NCBI GenBank assembly: GCA_003550325.1
Contig: QKWP01000222.1
Location: 327,117-391,116 of the forward strand
Origin: Gigaspora rosea
Taxonomy: Eukaryota > Glomeromycota > Glomeromycetes > Diversisporales > Gigasporaceae
Direction: 5' to 3'
DNA length: 64,000 nt
The notes beneath the pieces were generated by a model, which saw only the letters and a program-made list of their open reading frames with translations, had not been told where the DNA came from and did no database searches. This document shows positions 9,568 through 21,105 of this stretch, piece by piece. Numbering within the stretch: position 1 is the stretch's first letter; the number at the start of each line of letters is the position of its first letter. A program made the position numbers and the translations under genes.

Positions 9568-11698
9568 ATGGATAGAGCATACGAATTATATTTAGAACAA
9601 ATTGAAGTACACGAAACAAGTCATCCTTCCTCACTTGCAGTAGACGTTCTGCAAGCCTACCATCCTGATTTATTCTGTACCATCTGTTATCCTGTTGCTA
9701 ATTTATACTGTCACTTTCGACGATTTTGGGGAACATATCGAGACAATTATTTTGCTATTCAATACTCACAAAGACAAACGACTCTTACTGTGTTTTAGTT
9801 GCTACTACTGATTATAATACTGCTAGAGCCGCTGCTCGAGATATTGTTTTTAGTTGCCGCTATAATAACGACCTTTTAGACCCAAAAGAAGTTATTGCTG
9901 GTCTACTCTCCCTATACTCTTGCACCTATCTTACCTCTTAATTTTGAAGCTACCCTACTTGATCTTCATATCGAGGACCTTTTACCTTCTACACCTGCTT
10001 CAACTCGACTAAGGACTGAAATCCTTCTATTTGATTTTCAATATCAATTAGGAAGAACCGAATTAAACTTTGACGTTTCTCTACCCAGATCTATATTTAC
10101 TTTAGGACCTGAACAATTAGCTGATACTAGTATTGGTTCTTCTACTAATACTTACATACCAATCCCTCCAAGCCTTGCACTTCTTTCTTCACCTATCTCA
10201 GAAATTCCATATCATTATACTCGAGAAACTACTTCTCCTCTACAAAATCGCTTCTTTCGCTATTTACAACAAACCTTTTCCCCTGCTCGCACAACTGTTC
10301 CTCCACCTCCTCCTGTAACTGAATTTTACCCTACCGTTAATTTAGATATAAACGTTACTTCATGCTATACACCGCCATTACTTAATACACCTCTTCTTAA
10401 CGACCAAAATTTAATTGACCCTCTCGACCATTATATTCAAAACCAAGATACTACTATTGTTAGAGTTGACTCTCCTCCACAATTCGAGAAGATAAATTTA
10501 CAACCTCTTGTTGAAGAATTAAACCCTATCTTACCTTCTAACCAACCAGAAAATCTAATGAGTGATCAAGCTTTGCAAGCTGCTGCACAAGCAATGACTG
10601 ATCTTGCTAATGCCCTTGGACAAGGTTCTGAGAAAACTCTTATAACTATTGCAGACTTTTATGGTAACGGAACCCAAGACCCTGCTGACTGGCTAAAGGA
10701 ATTTAGAAGAGCCGCTACTGCTAATAAATGGAGTGCTGAATGGAAACTTCAACTTGCTCCTGTGTATCTTAAGAGTGTTGCTCTGGACTAGTACATCGCT
10801 TTAAACCTAGTACCCAATGCTTTTAATGATGACCATAACCAGGACCGAAGTTTTTAGCATCTTTTTAAGGCACGTTTCTATACTACTAAGCAAAAGGCCC
10901 TTTGGCAAAAACAACTTTTCGAGATTAAGCAAGTACCTACAGAGACTGTGGATGGATATGTCAACCGATTTCGTACATTACAAAAGAAAGTGGACCCAAC
11001 CGGTGTTTTTCCCGCTGATTTTGTTAACAACTTTTTATTCAAGGCTTACGTCCTGAGTATGCAGTTAATGTTCAAGCTGCTATACCTAATACTTTGGCCA
11101 ATGCTATTAAAGTAGCCCTCCGCTAGGAAACTGGAAAATTAATGACGACCCTACTACCAATACCGACCAAGCTATTCAACAACTTACAGACCAAATTGCT
11201 AAGCTAAGTATCAACTTAGCTCAGACACAGACCACACCTACCTCTTCTGTTAATTATGGCGACAACCGTGCTCAAACCCCTCGAATGAAAGAGCCTCCTA
11301 TCTGTTATTATTGTAGACGCACTGGACATTTTATTCAAGATTGTAATAGTAGAAAACAGGACCAACGACAAGGATCAAATTCTCGTCGCAATAATAATAA
11401 CAATAACTGGAACAGAAATAACAACCAAAATAGGGACCGCAATGGTCGCTCTTCTAACCGCTATTCCAATAACAGAGACTGTTCTCACAGTCGCAATAAT
11501 TCTTATCCTAGAAGCCAATCTAGAGACAACAATTATAGAAGCCGAAATGATGATAACTATCGCTCTTACCAAAATTTCTCTAATCGATCTCCTTCTCCTT
11601 ATCATCGAAGTATTAATTATCTTATACAAAGTCAGACTCAAACACCCTCTCTTACTGCTAGCAAGTGGAAAACACTACTCGATAATCCATCTATCTGA
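9568..11698 (+). pseudogene. gag region of the LTR element (fossil)
   Basis: A Pro/Thr-rich N-terminal part is followed by a capsid-type segment near 10560-11060 with GDQ/ADWLKEF-like sequence. Then comes an Arg/Asn/Ser-rich nucleocapsid part with a CCHC zinc knuckle (CYYCRRTGHFIQDC, near 11300-11345). Treated as a broken fossil. Confidence 0.85.
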
Positions 11699-11704
11699 GG
11701 TGCC

Positions 11705-12073
11705 TTGGCTACTCACCTTTATGAGGAAGCCAAAAATACCAATCTTGTTCAAACCTCTGCATATACTACACCTGTTAAATGTAATGTCTCTCTGCAGAAT
11801 AAACCATATCAAGCTATTATTGATAGTGGTGCTTCAATCAGCATAATTGCTCACAAGGCAGTCAAGGAACTTGGATTGACTATTGAAAAGGCCTCTAACA
11901 GCCTTATTGTTCCTGCAATTGGAACTTCTATTCGACCTTTGGGAATTATAAAGGACCTCCCAATTAAAATTGACCATATTATTATTCCTCTTACTGTGGA
12001 AGTAGTAGACACTACTTCTTACTCTCTTCTCTTAGGCAATGACTGGAATCAAAAAAGTGGAAGCAAATTATAA
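11705..12073 (+). pseudogene. Retropepsin-type protease region (fossil)
   Basis: The active-site motif IIDSGASISII lies near 11815-11850, followed about 65 residues on by a SLLLGNDW segment, as in gypsy-type aspartic proteases. Confidence 0.85.
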
Positions 12074-12329
12074 TTGGAAAAATAGCTGTTATACTTTTAA
12101 ATGGGAAAACAAGAAACATACTATCCCTACTACTTATGAAAGTAACCAACCTCTACCCAGTCAACCCACTGTGACTGCACCAGATGAATTAGACCTTTAT
12201 GAACCAGAATACTTATATCCTCGAGAAGCTTATACTTTTGATCGAGAAGACTCAAACCAATCTCTCTCACCAGAACAAAATGAATGGACTACTTATCATT
12301 CTCACCGAAAAAACAGAAAAGCCCCTAAA

Positions 12330-12960
12330 CAACGTATCTGTGGAAATTGTGGGTCTTCTGATCACCTCTTTGCAAATTGTCCTACCAACCAATGTAACTG
12401 ATGCCAGGAATTTGGTCACATCGCTGTTAAATGCCCTAAACAAGCCCCAAGACGTACCACCTGCCCTACTTGTCATGACTCCAACTATCTATACAGAGAC
12501 TGCCCTAATAATATCTGCAGAGGATGCAGTACATTAGGCCATATTGAAGCTTACTGTCCTCTTGCCACTTGGAAAAGACAAAATTTGGTTTATCAGTGCA
12601 GATGTACTCTTGACCAAGTTGATAGTAATCGTTTACCTACCATAGCCCTCGCCGTACTTATCATTGTTGTCAATGTAAGGTTCCTAATAGGCCTGAAGTT
12701 CTTAAACTTCTTGAAAAGAAACTTGTATGACCAGGATGTTATAATGATTACCACTGTGCTCTTGACCGAGAAGACCCTAGAAGTATTCATTTCTTCACCC
12801 AAGGTGAAGGACGTGGAATGCTTGTCAATTGCAAAGTATGTAATAAGTCAGACACAAGGCCTAGAATGTGTCAATTAGATAGTCTTCAAGAAGAATTATG
12901 GTTTTGTGAATTGGAACACTTCTATGGATACAAAGCTAGCCAAGATGTTCAATATAACCC
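12330..12960 (+). pseudogene. Second Cys/His-rich region between protease and reverse transcriptase (fossil)
   Basis: CGNCGSSDHLFANC near 12340-12382 is a zinc-knuckle-like motif, and further Cys-rich sequence follows. Zinc knuckles after the protease are unusual, since they normally belong to gag. Broken. Confidence 0.6.
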
Positions 12961-13030
12961 TAACTATAACCTCTGGACCAGAATTAAACGTTATACTGAA
13001 TCGACAAAGAATGCAGGACACTAGTATGAA

Positions 13031-13630
13031 ATGAACCAGACCAGAATTTACCGACTTGCTAAGATTCTCTTAGATGAAAATGACCAGACCATCACCCAGG
13101 CCTTAGAACCTCTAACCTCTAATCGCATAACTCAACCTTGGAGCTATGAGGAAATGCAACTTATATTGCAAGCTGAGTCAAACCTATTATCAGAAAATGA
13201 TATTGACCCTCTGCAAGCAATTTTAGATGAATCCTTCGACACTAGCCACCCAGACTATGACCAGAAGTATGCCCTCGCTGTACTTAGAAAAAACTTTACA
13301 GTTCCTGTCGACCTTTGCCAAGAGTGTTTACATGTTAAACACCAGGACGAATTGAATGCAAATCAAGGATATTGTGATAATTGCAAACTTCCAGACCCAG
13401 AAATTTACTCTCCACCTACTGAGGAAACTAACAAAGAAATAGATGATGATTCACAGTTTTATCAACTCCAACAACAAGTGCAACAACAAGACCAATTGAT
13501 AAAACAATTACAAGCAAGAATTGAAACCTTAGAAACTACCAACGCTGTTTTACTATGCTTTTTCCAAGAAGAAGCCCAAAATGCTCACCAACGGGCTAAT
13601 GCCTTGGATACGCTCTGTCAAAATTTTTAG
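13031..13630 (+). pseudogene. Linker region with coiled coil before reverse transcriptase (fossil)
   Basis: An acidic helical segment contains a CxxC...CxxC pair (DLCQECLHVKH, YCDNCKL). It is followed by a Gln-rich coiled coil (QLQQQVQQQDQLIKQLQ). No family recognised. It lies directly upstream of the reverse transcriptase. Confidence 0.55.
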
Positions 13631-13769
13631 AGAATCCTAAGCAGAATTATAAACTACCTGTCGACCCAGACCAGACCCTTATACCTAGACCTGTAAATAT
13701 TATTACTCTTGAATATGAAGAATATACTCTATCGGCTCAGACCTCTTTAAATATTGGACCACTTAATAA

Positions 13770-14500
13770 AGAACAAGGTCTAGCTTTTCGAAAATTATTA
13801 GAAGAATTTGCAGACCTCTTTGCAAATAATATAACTAAGCTAGGACGAACCAATTTGGTTACTCACCGGATCTATACTGGGTATGTACATCCTATTCGTT
13901 TTCGCCCTTATTCTGTACCTCCATATGAACAAGAATTTATACAAGAAGAAATACAAAGAATGTTAGAACACAAGCTTATTCAACCTTCTGATAGCCCATG
14001 GACCTCACCTGTTGTTCTAGTATGAAAGAAAAATGGCAAATTACAATTCTGTGTAGACTACAAAAAAGTAAATACCATCACTAAAAAGGATGCTTACCCT
14101 CTACCTCGCATTGATGAAATGCTTAATGCTCTTACAGGATGCTCTTGGTTCTCTACTCTCGATCTTGCAAGTGGATATTGGCAAGTTGCCATAGACCCCA
14201 TAACAAAGAGAAAACTGCCTTTACTACACGATACGGAATTTATGAATTTAATATAATGCCTTTTGGTCTTTGCAATGCTCCTGCAACTTTCCAAAGACTA
14301 ATGGATCGTGTGTATAAAGAAATTGCATGGAAATTTGTAGTTGTGTACTTGGATGATACAATTGTTTATTCTAGAACATTTAATGAACACTTAGACCATT
14401 TAAGAAGAGTATTTAATAGGATTAAACAAGCAGGACTCAGACTTAATCGCCAACTACCTTTCCTTGAACACCTAATCTCTGCTAAAGATATCGCCCCTGA
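13770..14500 (+). pseudogene. Reverse transcriptase region (fossil)
   Basis: FCVDYKKVN, the PFGLCNAPATFQRLMD segment and the catalytic YLDDTIVYS motif (near 14345-14372) identify a Ty3/gypsy-type reverse transcriptase. Broken. Confidence 0.92.
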
Positions 14501-14626
14501 CCCTCAAAAAGAGAAGCTGTTTAACGGATTCAACCTCCTAAAAACCTTACAGCCCTTCGATCTTTCCTCGGACTTGCAGGATACTACCGCCAATTTATTC
14601 AAAACTTTTCATCAATTGCTCGCCCT

Positions 14627-15085
14627 TTGAACTCTCTTTTGCATAAAGATGAACTCTATCACTGGCAAGATAAACAACAGAAAGCTTTTGAAGAGTTAAA
14701 ATCTAGACTTATTACTGCCCCTATATTAGCCTACCTCAACTCTAAGGAGACATTTATTCTTGCTACCGATGCTTCTTACAATGGCTTTGGAGCCACACTA
14801 AGCCAACTAGATAGAAATGGGAAAGAACACCCAATTGCCTATACTAGTAAAAGTCTGCGAAAAGAAGAAATGAATTATGCAGCAACTGAACTTGAATGTG
14901 CTACAGTTGTATGGACCATAGAACATTTTCATAAATACCTAGGTGCTACAAAATTCATTTTAGTTACGGACCACTCAGTGTTGAAATGGTTACGTACTGC
15001 CAAACCCAAAGGAAGAATTGGAAGATGGATCTTGAAGCTCCAACCATACAATTTTGGAATTATTCATAAACCAGGCCGAATATTA
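14627..15085 (+). pseudogene. RNase H region (fossil)
   Basis: FILATDASYNGFGATLSQ, then IAYTSKSL, ATELEC and VTDHSVLKWL, the usual gypsy-type RNase H order. Confidence 0.9.
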
Positions 15086-15329
15086 ATGCCCTCTCACGGT
15101 TACCAACTCAGACCATTGTACCTAATAAATTATATGAATCTTGACCAATATCATAACCTTTACCACTATTTGGACACAGACCAATTTCCAGATGGAATTA
15201 CTGACCAAGAACAAAAACGACTTATGACCCAGGCTAAATATTTTGAAATTAGACATCATCTTCTCTATAAGAAGAATAAAAGAAACCCAGACAGACCCCT
15301 TAGAGTTATAAAATGGACAGAAATTGAAC

Positions 15330-16435
15330 CAGTATTATATATGATGCATAAGCACCCCACTGCTGGACATTTGGGAACGGACGCTATGTATTATAAAATA
15401 TCAGAATGTTATTATTGGGATCAAATGTATCGAGATATACAAGAATATGTGAAGACTTGTGAGGAATGCCAAAGAAGACAAAAAGGTTATAGAAAAGAAC
15501 CTTTACACCCTATACAAATAGGAAGAGCTTTCGAACGTATTGGAATTGACCTTGTAGGCCCTTTGCCTATAACTAAACAAAACAATCGATATATTATTGT
15601 TGCTACCGAATACCTAACATGATGGCCAGAAGCTCGTGCTGTTCCAGATGCTAGTGCTAGTACGCTTGCACAGTTTATCTTTAAAGAAATAATCTGTAAA
15701 CATGGAACTCCAAAAATTATCTTATCAGACCAAGGTCGCAATTTTATTAGCGAAACAATTAGAATTCTATGTGAGAAATTTCTTATCAAGTATAAATTTT
15801 CTTCTCCCTACCACACTCAAACAAATGGTATGGTAGAAAGATTTAATAGAACATTGTGTAAATCACTTGCGAAAGTAAAAGGAGATGATGATTGAGATTT
15901 GTATATACCTGCTGTTCTTTTAGCATATAGGACAAAAAGACATGCTACCACAGGATATACCCCCTTTCAACTTATATATGGGAGATATGCTACCTTACCA
16001 ATCGAAGCACTTTTTCCAGTAGAACCTATAGAAATTGATGATGAAATAGACTTACAAGGAAGTATCCTTCAACGTGCTTATGATTTAATAGAGAAATTAC
16101 CAAATTATCAGACTCAGGCTAGACAAAATACCGAATGATCACAGCAGAAACAAAAAGTCCGTTTTGATGCCAATATTCGAACAGAGACATTTGAAATTGG
16201 TGATAAAGTATGGATACAAAGAAAGGAACTAGAAGCCTCTCGCTCAGCCAAATTTGAAGACAAAAGATTTGGACCTTTCCTTATTCATGAGAAATTAGAC
16301 AATGGTGCTTATAAATTACGGACAATAGAAGGAAAAATTTTACAAAAATATTATAATAGTGATCGTCTTGCCAAATATTATGAACCACAAACATGGGAAC
16401 CAGTAGTTGTTATTGATTTTTCTGGAAATTTCTAG
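15330..16435 (+). pseudogene. Integrase region (fossil)
   Basis: The HHCC zinc site is HKHPTAGH followed by CEECQRRQ (near 15345-15480). The core has GIDLVGPLP and SPYHTQTNGMVERFN near 15805-15850, then LLAYRTKRHATTGYTPFQLI. A C-terminal segment near 16150-16430 resembles the usual tail (FGPFLIHEKL). Broken. Confidence 0.9.
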
Positions 16436-16531
16436 AAGAAATTTGATCTACAAGGGGATGAAACACACAATTTAATTCGTAAAACCTCAAAATGTATTTA
16501 TACAACTACCCCTTTTGGAATTTTCCCAAAA

Positions 16532-17326
16532 ATGACTACCCCTATATTGCAACCTCAAACCTTGTTATCCCTTCAGTACCTTTTTCGAACATGGAAACAA
16601 AATAATATCGCCCAAAATTATGCATTGTGGATTACATCACAATGTGTATGGTTATATGATAATAATGATACCACTCAGACTATTGACCTTACTAATGTAA
16701 TTACTTCTTTTCTTGAGCCAGACTCAAATAATTTTCTGAACGTTCTAGAAGACACAAAACAATTAGAAATTAATTTACCAGAAGTAAATGACACAGAAGA
16801 AATAAATCTGAACTTAGAATTAGAAGACATACAAGAAGAAACATTAACAGTTCCAATTACTAATCAAGAAGAAGTCACTCCTGCTCTATTGCCTAAAAAA
16901 TTAACCAAGATTGTACAAGACATTATCCAACCTTGTGGACCTCTAACTCAGACCTCTATCCCTCCATATACTGGAATAACATATTAAGAGAAATTGCAGA
17001 AAATTCTCAACCGAATTAAAACTCGAACAAGAAACAGACAAGACCAAAATAAACTGCTTGAAGCTTATTATTATCTTGGTAACCTTATAGACAAGTACCC
17101 AAAAGATCATGAAGATATTCAATCTATAATTGAGAAGACTCAAGGAGAAAGAAGAGCCCGAGACACATGGAAGTGTGCCAAACGGATGAAATTGGGTTTC
17201 TCCAACCAACCTATAGAAAACATCTCTCAAACAACCTATATTACTTACACAATGATTACAAGGTTAACCGATGCCGAACTTTCTCAAGTCCTTCCCCAAA
17301 TTAGAACTCACGGAGTTCGTTCTTAA
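16532..17326 (+). pseudogene. Extra 3' coding region after integrase (fossil, unknown)
   Basis: Two consecutive open stretches lie between integrase and the 3' LTR. The first is acidic (EVNDTEEINLNLELEDIQEE) after a helical start. The second is basic and helical. I see no signal peptide, membrane anchor or known domain, so there is no support for an envelope gene. Confidence 0.55.
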
Positions 17327-17338
17327 AGGGGAGAGAAA
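17325..17338 (+). promoter_or_regulatory. Polypurine tract
   Basis: AAAGGGGAGAGAAA lies immediately before the 3' LTR, the normal priming site for plus-strand synthesis. Confidence 0.8.
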
Positions 17339-17812
17339 TGTTATAGAATAGGTTTTAATTTTGGTAGAAATTAGTTAAAAAATTAGAACTTAAAAAGGAA
17401 ATTTTGTAATAACTGTATTTAGTAATAGTGATATGTGAAATTGATGTGCAATAACACTTAATGACGCTTAGCGATGCTTAACGACGCTTAGCGATGCTTA
17501 ACGATGCTTAACGACGCTTAATGACGCTTAGTGATGCTTAATGACGCTTAGCGACGCTTAACGACACTTAGCGANCTTGGGATTTCTAAGGAACAGACAT
17601 CTTGGAATAGCCCTCTTGTTAAATTAATAAACTGTCTATTATCTCTTGTTGTTTTATACCGAACTGCCTTAGAGAAGTGTGTAGTTTTCTTACAGACATA
17701 AAAGAAACTATATTTCCCTCTTGCACACCGCTTCACGCCCAAAGTAAGGGATCTCAGGAGCCATGTGATTGTTACTCTATCAGAATTAAAGAAGGCTTCT
17801 GGTACTGTAACA
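17339..17812 (+). repeat. 3' LTR with an assembly gap
   Basis: Same ends as the 5' LTR, with the minisatellite at about 17455-17574. A single N at 17575 joins the minisatellite directly to CTTGGGATTT. About 110-130 bases present in the 5' LTR, including the TATA-like site, are absent here. This is probably an assembly gap, not a biological deletion. Confidence 0.9.
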
Positions 17813-17816
17813 ACAT

Positions 17817-18200
17817 AAAATTTTACATAGTCATCCAATCGTTTTTTGATGATAACTCAGCATCTACTGGGCCAATTTTGATGATCTCACACCTTTAGAT
17901 TCGTCATAATGAGCTCTACAACTTTCAATTAATCGGCATAATTCATTAACTTAGTTAAAAAATATTTTCCTTGGGTAATCGTGGCATTTCTACTATAATA
18001 ATCTTTATTATAAGTAGTAATGCCACGATCACCCAAGGAAAAATATTTATTTTACTAAGTTAATGAATTATGCCGATTAATTGAAAGTTGTAGAGCCCAT
18101 TATGACGAATCTAAAGGTGGTAAGATCATCAAAATTGGCCCAGTAGATGCTAAGTTATCATCAAAAAACGATTGGGCGACTATGTAAAATTTTATGTTTG
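17817..18200. repeat. Near-perfect palindrome, arms about 185 bp
   Basis: ACATAGTCATCCAATCG at the left meets its inverse near 18180, with the centre near 18000 (TAATAATCTTTATTATAAG). The arms carry the AGCTCTACAACTTTCAATTA module. It forms the B/B' part of the foldback element. Confidence 0.85.
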
Positions 18201-18457
18201 TTTACATAGAATTTTACATAGTCGGTCAATCGTTTTTCGACGATATCTCCGCATCTACTAAACCGATTTTGATGATCTAACCACCGTTAGATGCGCCTCA
18301 ACGAGCTCTACAACTTTCAATTAGTCAACATGACTCATTAACTTAGTAAAAACAATATTTTTCCTTGGGTGATCGTGGCATTTCGTCTATAAGTGATTTA
18401 CATAGTAATTTGCATCACGTTACACTATGATCATGCATCTGTGACTAGTGGATCATC

Positions 18458-18970
18458 AATTAAATTTAAAAATTGTTTAAAAAATTAAAATAATCTACAT
18501 GGGTATGGCAATACCAAAAAGGGATGTAAAAAATACCAATTCCCTATAAATATTTATAAATATTATTAATATTATAAATATAGTAATCTACTATATTATT
18601 GTAAACACTTTTTAAAAATTTATAAGTTGGGTTCAGATAAGTAAATATAGTACAAAATTTATATTATATTTTAAGCAATTTTCAAGGTACAATATACTAA
18701 AATTTTCACAATTTCATTAGATCATGTGGAAAATATTCAGGAAATTTAATGAACTTTCATTTTTGGATTTTTCTAGATTTTTTTGTTTTTACTAAAAAAT
18801 TTACTCAAGATTGTACTTGTTTTAGATTAGCTAAATTTTGTCTATATGTAGTATGATATTATGCTAATATTATACAGTATAAAAAAGACTATATTTTGTA
18901 TGACAAATCAGTATAATAATACGTATCCTTTTTTTTCTTACAAAACAATAGGTAGTTATAAAGACTTAAC
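18458..18970. other. AT-rich DNA with a possible Tc1-type end
   Basis: No gene. TAATCTACTATATTATTGTA near 18585 resembles AGTCTACTATATTATTTTAG near 57903. It may be the left end of the Tc1-type element that follows. Confidence 0.4.
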
Positions 18971-18974
18971 AAAT

Positions 18975-20303
18975 GACCAAAAGAGTACCAAAAGGTACAA
19001 TAATTTATGGCCACTAGCAAGGTGAATTAGTTTATTCTATTGTAGCAGCTATTAGATGCTACAAATCTGTAGTACAAAATATTATTTAAGAGTTTTGTCA
19101 GATAGGATTAGAGGCAAAAAAAAAGACCAGACATCCTAGGCTTCTTTCACTTACTAACTATAAAAATCTAAAAAACTTAGTAACTGATAGCAACCGATAT
19201 CTTAATCTTACCCAAATTACTAATCTTTTTAACTACCAAAACAAAAGAAAATTTCTAGAAGTACTATGCATTATGCTTTGCATAGTAAAAATTTGAAATC
19301 ATGTATTGCTACCCAGAAACTACCGTATATTCCCGAAAATAAGCTACCTTTTTTGGGCCAAAAATTACACAAAAAAACGTAGGGTAGCTTATTTTTAGTG
19401 TATAGCCATTTTTGAAAAAATTGAAAAACGTACTAATAAAAAGTTGTCTAAATGACACCAGATCTTTATTGTAGGTGTATTTTGATGCGCTGAACAACTT
19501 TACTTAATCGAACTTTTGAAGTTTACTTAGTAGAAAAAAAGTTTTATATGTAGCAACTGCCAACGTGTTTTTTTGAGATTTTTGAAAAAAATCAGGGGTA
19601 GCTTATTTTCGGAGTAGCTTATTTTTGGGAATATACGGTATTGGTTTTTAAAAAAAAACAGACAAAAAAGACTTGAATAGGCTTATGTACATAAAAATTA
19701 AACTGTATAATACTTCAAATATGTATTGTGGTTAGACAAAACCAAGTGTCATCTCTTTTAGAGCTTTTGTGATCTTGTTTAGCATAAGTCTTATGAAAAA
19801 TAAAATATGAATTGTTTAAATGGAACTGTAGGTTATAGCAAAGGTCACAAGTATTGGAGCTGCTTCTTCTGCTATGGGCTTAGAAATATTGTTTTACTTA
19901 AATTCTCTATTACTAGTGATTCTTATATTAAAATTCTTTGTTGGTATATTCTTTCTGCTTTAGAAAAATTTCTATCTAGTAATAATTATAGTAGTCCTAT
20001 CTTTAGCAAGACAATGCCAGACCTAATATTGCAGACCATACAAAGACATTTATAGCAAAAAATTGAATTAGATAGATAAATTGGCCCTCTTAGAGCCCTA
20101 ACCTTACCCCAATAGAAACTTGTAGTCTGTAGTTAAAAGGTTTTTGTACTACAAGCCAAATCTGGTAACCTGAATAAGCTGGATACTCTTGTTAAAAAGA
20201 TTTAGATGACATACCACCTGAGTATTATTATAAGCTAATTACAAGCATGCCTGATTGGGTTGCTGCTTGTATTAAAGCAAAAGAGGAACCAATAAAGCAT
20301 TAA
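18975..20303 (+). pseudogene. Tc1/mariner-type transposase, decayed
   Basis: The N-terminal helix-turn-helix part reads as IVAAIRCYKSVVQNIIQEF and then RHPRLLSLTNYKNLKNLV (near 19025-19180). The catalytic part includes the trace of QQDNARPHIA as ARQCQT/NARPNIADHTK (near 20010-20050) and a WP-SPNL-PIE trace near 20080-20115. The last 24 codons read KLITSMPDWVAACIKAKEEP and end at a stop near 20303, as in Tc1 proteins. Frame changes and stops are frequent throughout, and the gene is also split by a MITE at 19323-19638. In Tc1 elements the transposase binds the ends and inserts at TA. This copy cannot make one. Confidence 0.8.
19323..19638. mobile_element. CCGTA-ended MITE inserted in the Tc1 transposase
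   Basis: Inverted ends CCGTATATTCCCGAAAATAA, flanked by TA (19321-19322, 19639-19640). A sub-terminal GTAGCTTATTTT is repeated. Transposase sequence continues on both sides. Confidence 0.85.
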
Positions 20304-20452
20304 AACAAAAATAGAGTTTTTTTTGTAAAAAAAAATGTAAATAAAAAAAAATTGAATTTGGATTTTTGATCAAATGAAAAAAACTATATTTATAGTTTTT
20401 TTTATAAAATTTCTGTATAATTTAACAAAATTATACAAAATTTTAGTATATA

Positions 20453-21105
20453 GTCAACTCTCTCTAATCTGAACTGCCAGGACAGCTTTTTTTTACTATG
20501 TAAAAATTTGAAAAGTTCAGTTTTTAAAAAGTTATATATGGCTTATCTGAACTTTATAATAAAATTTACAAATGTTCTAAAAGATTTTGTTTGGTTTAAA
20601 AAGAGTTTATTAGCAAACAAATTTTTTTTCTCATGAATCAATTTTCCCTTTATTTTCAAAATTATTGTTTGCAATATTTAAAACTAAATTTTTATAACAT
20701 TAAAATTTTTACAAAACTAATAAAAAAATAAAATAAAATAAAAAAAATAAAAAGTTATAAAATTCTAAGTAGTAATGAAACTCATCAGAGATATTAAGTC
20801 TGAAAAACAAGCATTTTTTATTTGAAATTTTTTATAAAACCTTTATTGAAAATTTTCTTCAATTTACTATACAAATCTATATTAAATTAAAATTTACCCA
20901 GATTAGCTATTAACATAATTGTGTACAAATTTAAATCTTTTAAAAAAAATTTTCTTGTTTTTGTTATTATTTGTGTTTTTTGTTGTATTTATAACACAAA
21001 TTTTATTTTGCTTATACCTGCATAAATATAATATAAATCAAGTAATATCAGCAAAAAAATTAACAAAAAAGGATACAAACTCCTGTCAAATTTCTATTTA
21101 AGCAA
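20453..21105 (+). repeat. 5' terminal region of a pogo/Tigger-type element
   Basis: TAGTCAACTCTCTCTAATCT follows TA at 20453-20456. The same terminus reappears at 63945. The following 600 bases are AT-rich, with the short plus-strand open frame at 20919-21101 too biased to support as a gene. Confidence 0.6.

Larger units (their letters stand above)
8676..17812 (+). mobile_element. Ty3/gypsy-like LTR retroelement, broken fossil
   Basis: The two LTRs begin TGTTATAG and end TGTAACA, with ACAT duplicated at the borders (8672-8675, 17813-17816). The order of parts is LTR, primer site, gag, protease, reverse transcriptase, RNase H, integrase, extra 3' region, purine tract, LTR. Integrase after RNase H is the Ty3/gypsy order. 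Aligned LTR parts differ at roughly 15 of 365 positions (about 4 percent, counted by eye), so the copy is of moderate age. It looks broken: the coding span has on the order of ten interruptions. It sits in the centre of a pre-existing palindrome. Confidence 0.93.
8401..18457. mobile_element. Foldback element with GATGATCC ends, split by an LTR element
   Basis: 8401-8675 is the inverse of 18190-18457. Between the latter and the LTR element lies a second, nearly perfect palindrome (17817-18200), giving arms in the order A, B, B', A'. The terminus GATGATCC and flanking octamers AATTAATT (8393-8400) and AATTAAAT (18458-18465; 7 of 8) resemble those of the transposon at 4745. Without the LTR element it would be about 0.92 kb with no gene, so it looks like a non-autonomous relative using the same module. 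Confidence 0.75.

Noticed and set aside
11375-11641. Minus-strand frame rich in Ile, Val and Arg
   Set aside because: Shadow of the Asn/Arg/Ser-rich gag segment on the plus strand.
16532-17326. Envelope gene after integrase
   Set aside because: No signal peptide, membrane anchor or cleavage motif is visible; position alone is not enough.
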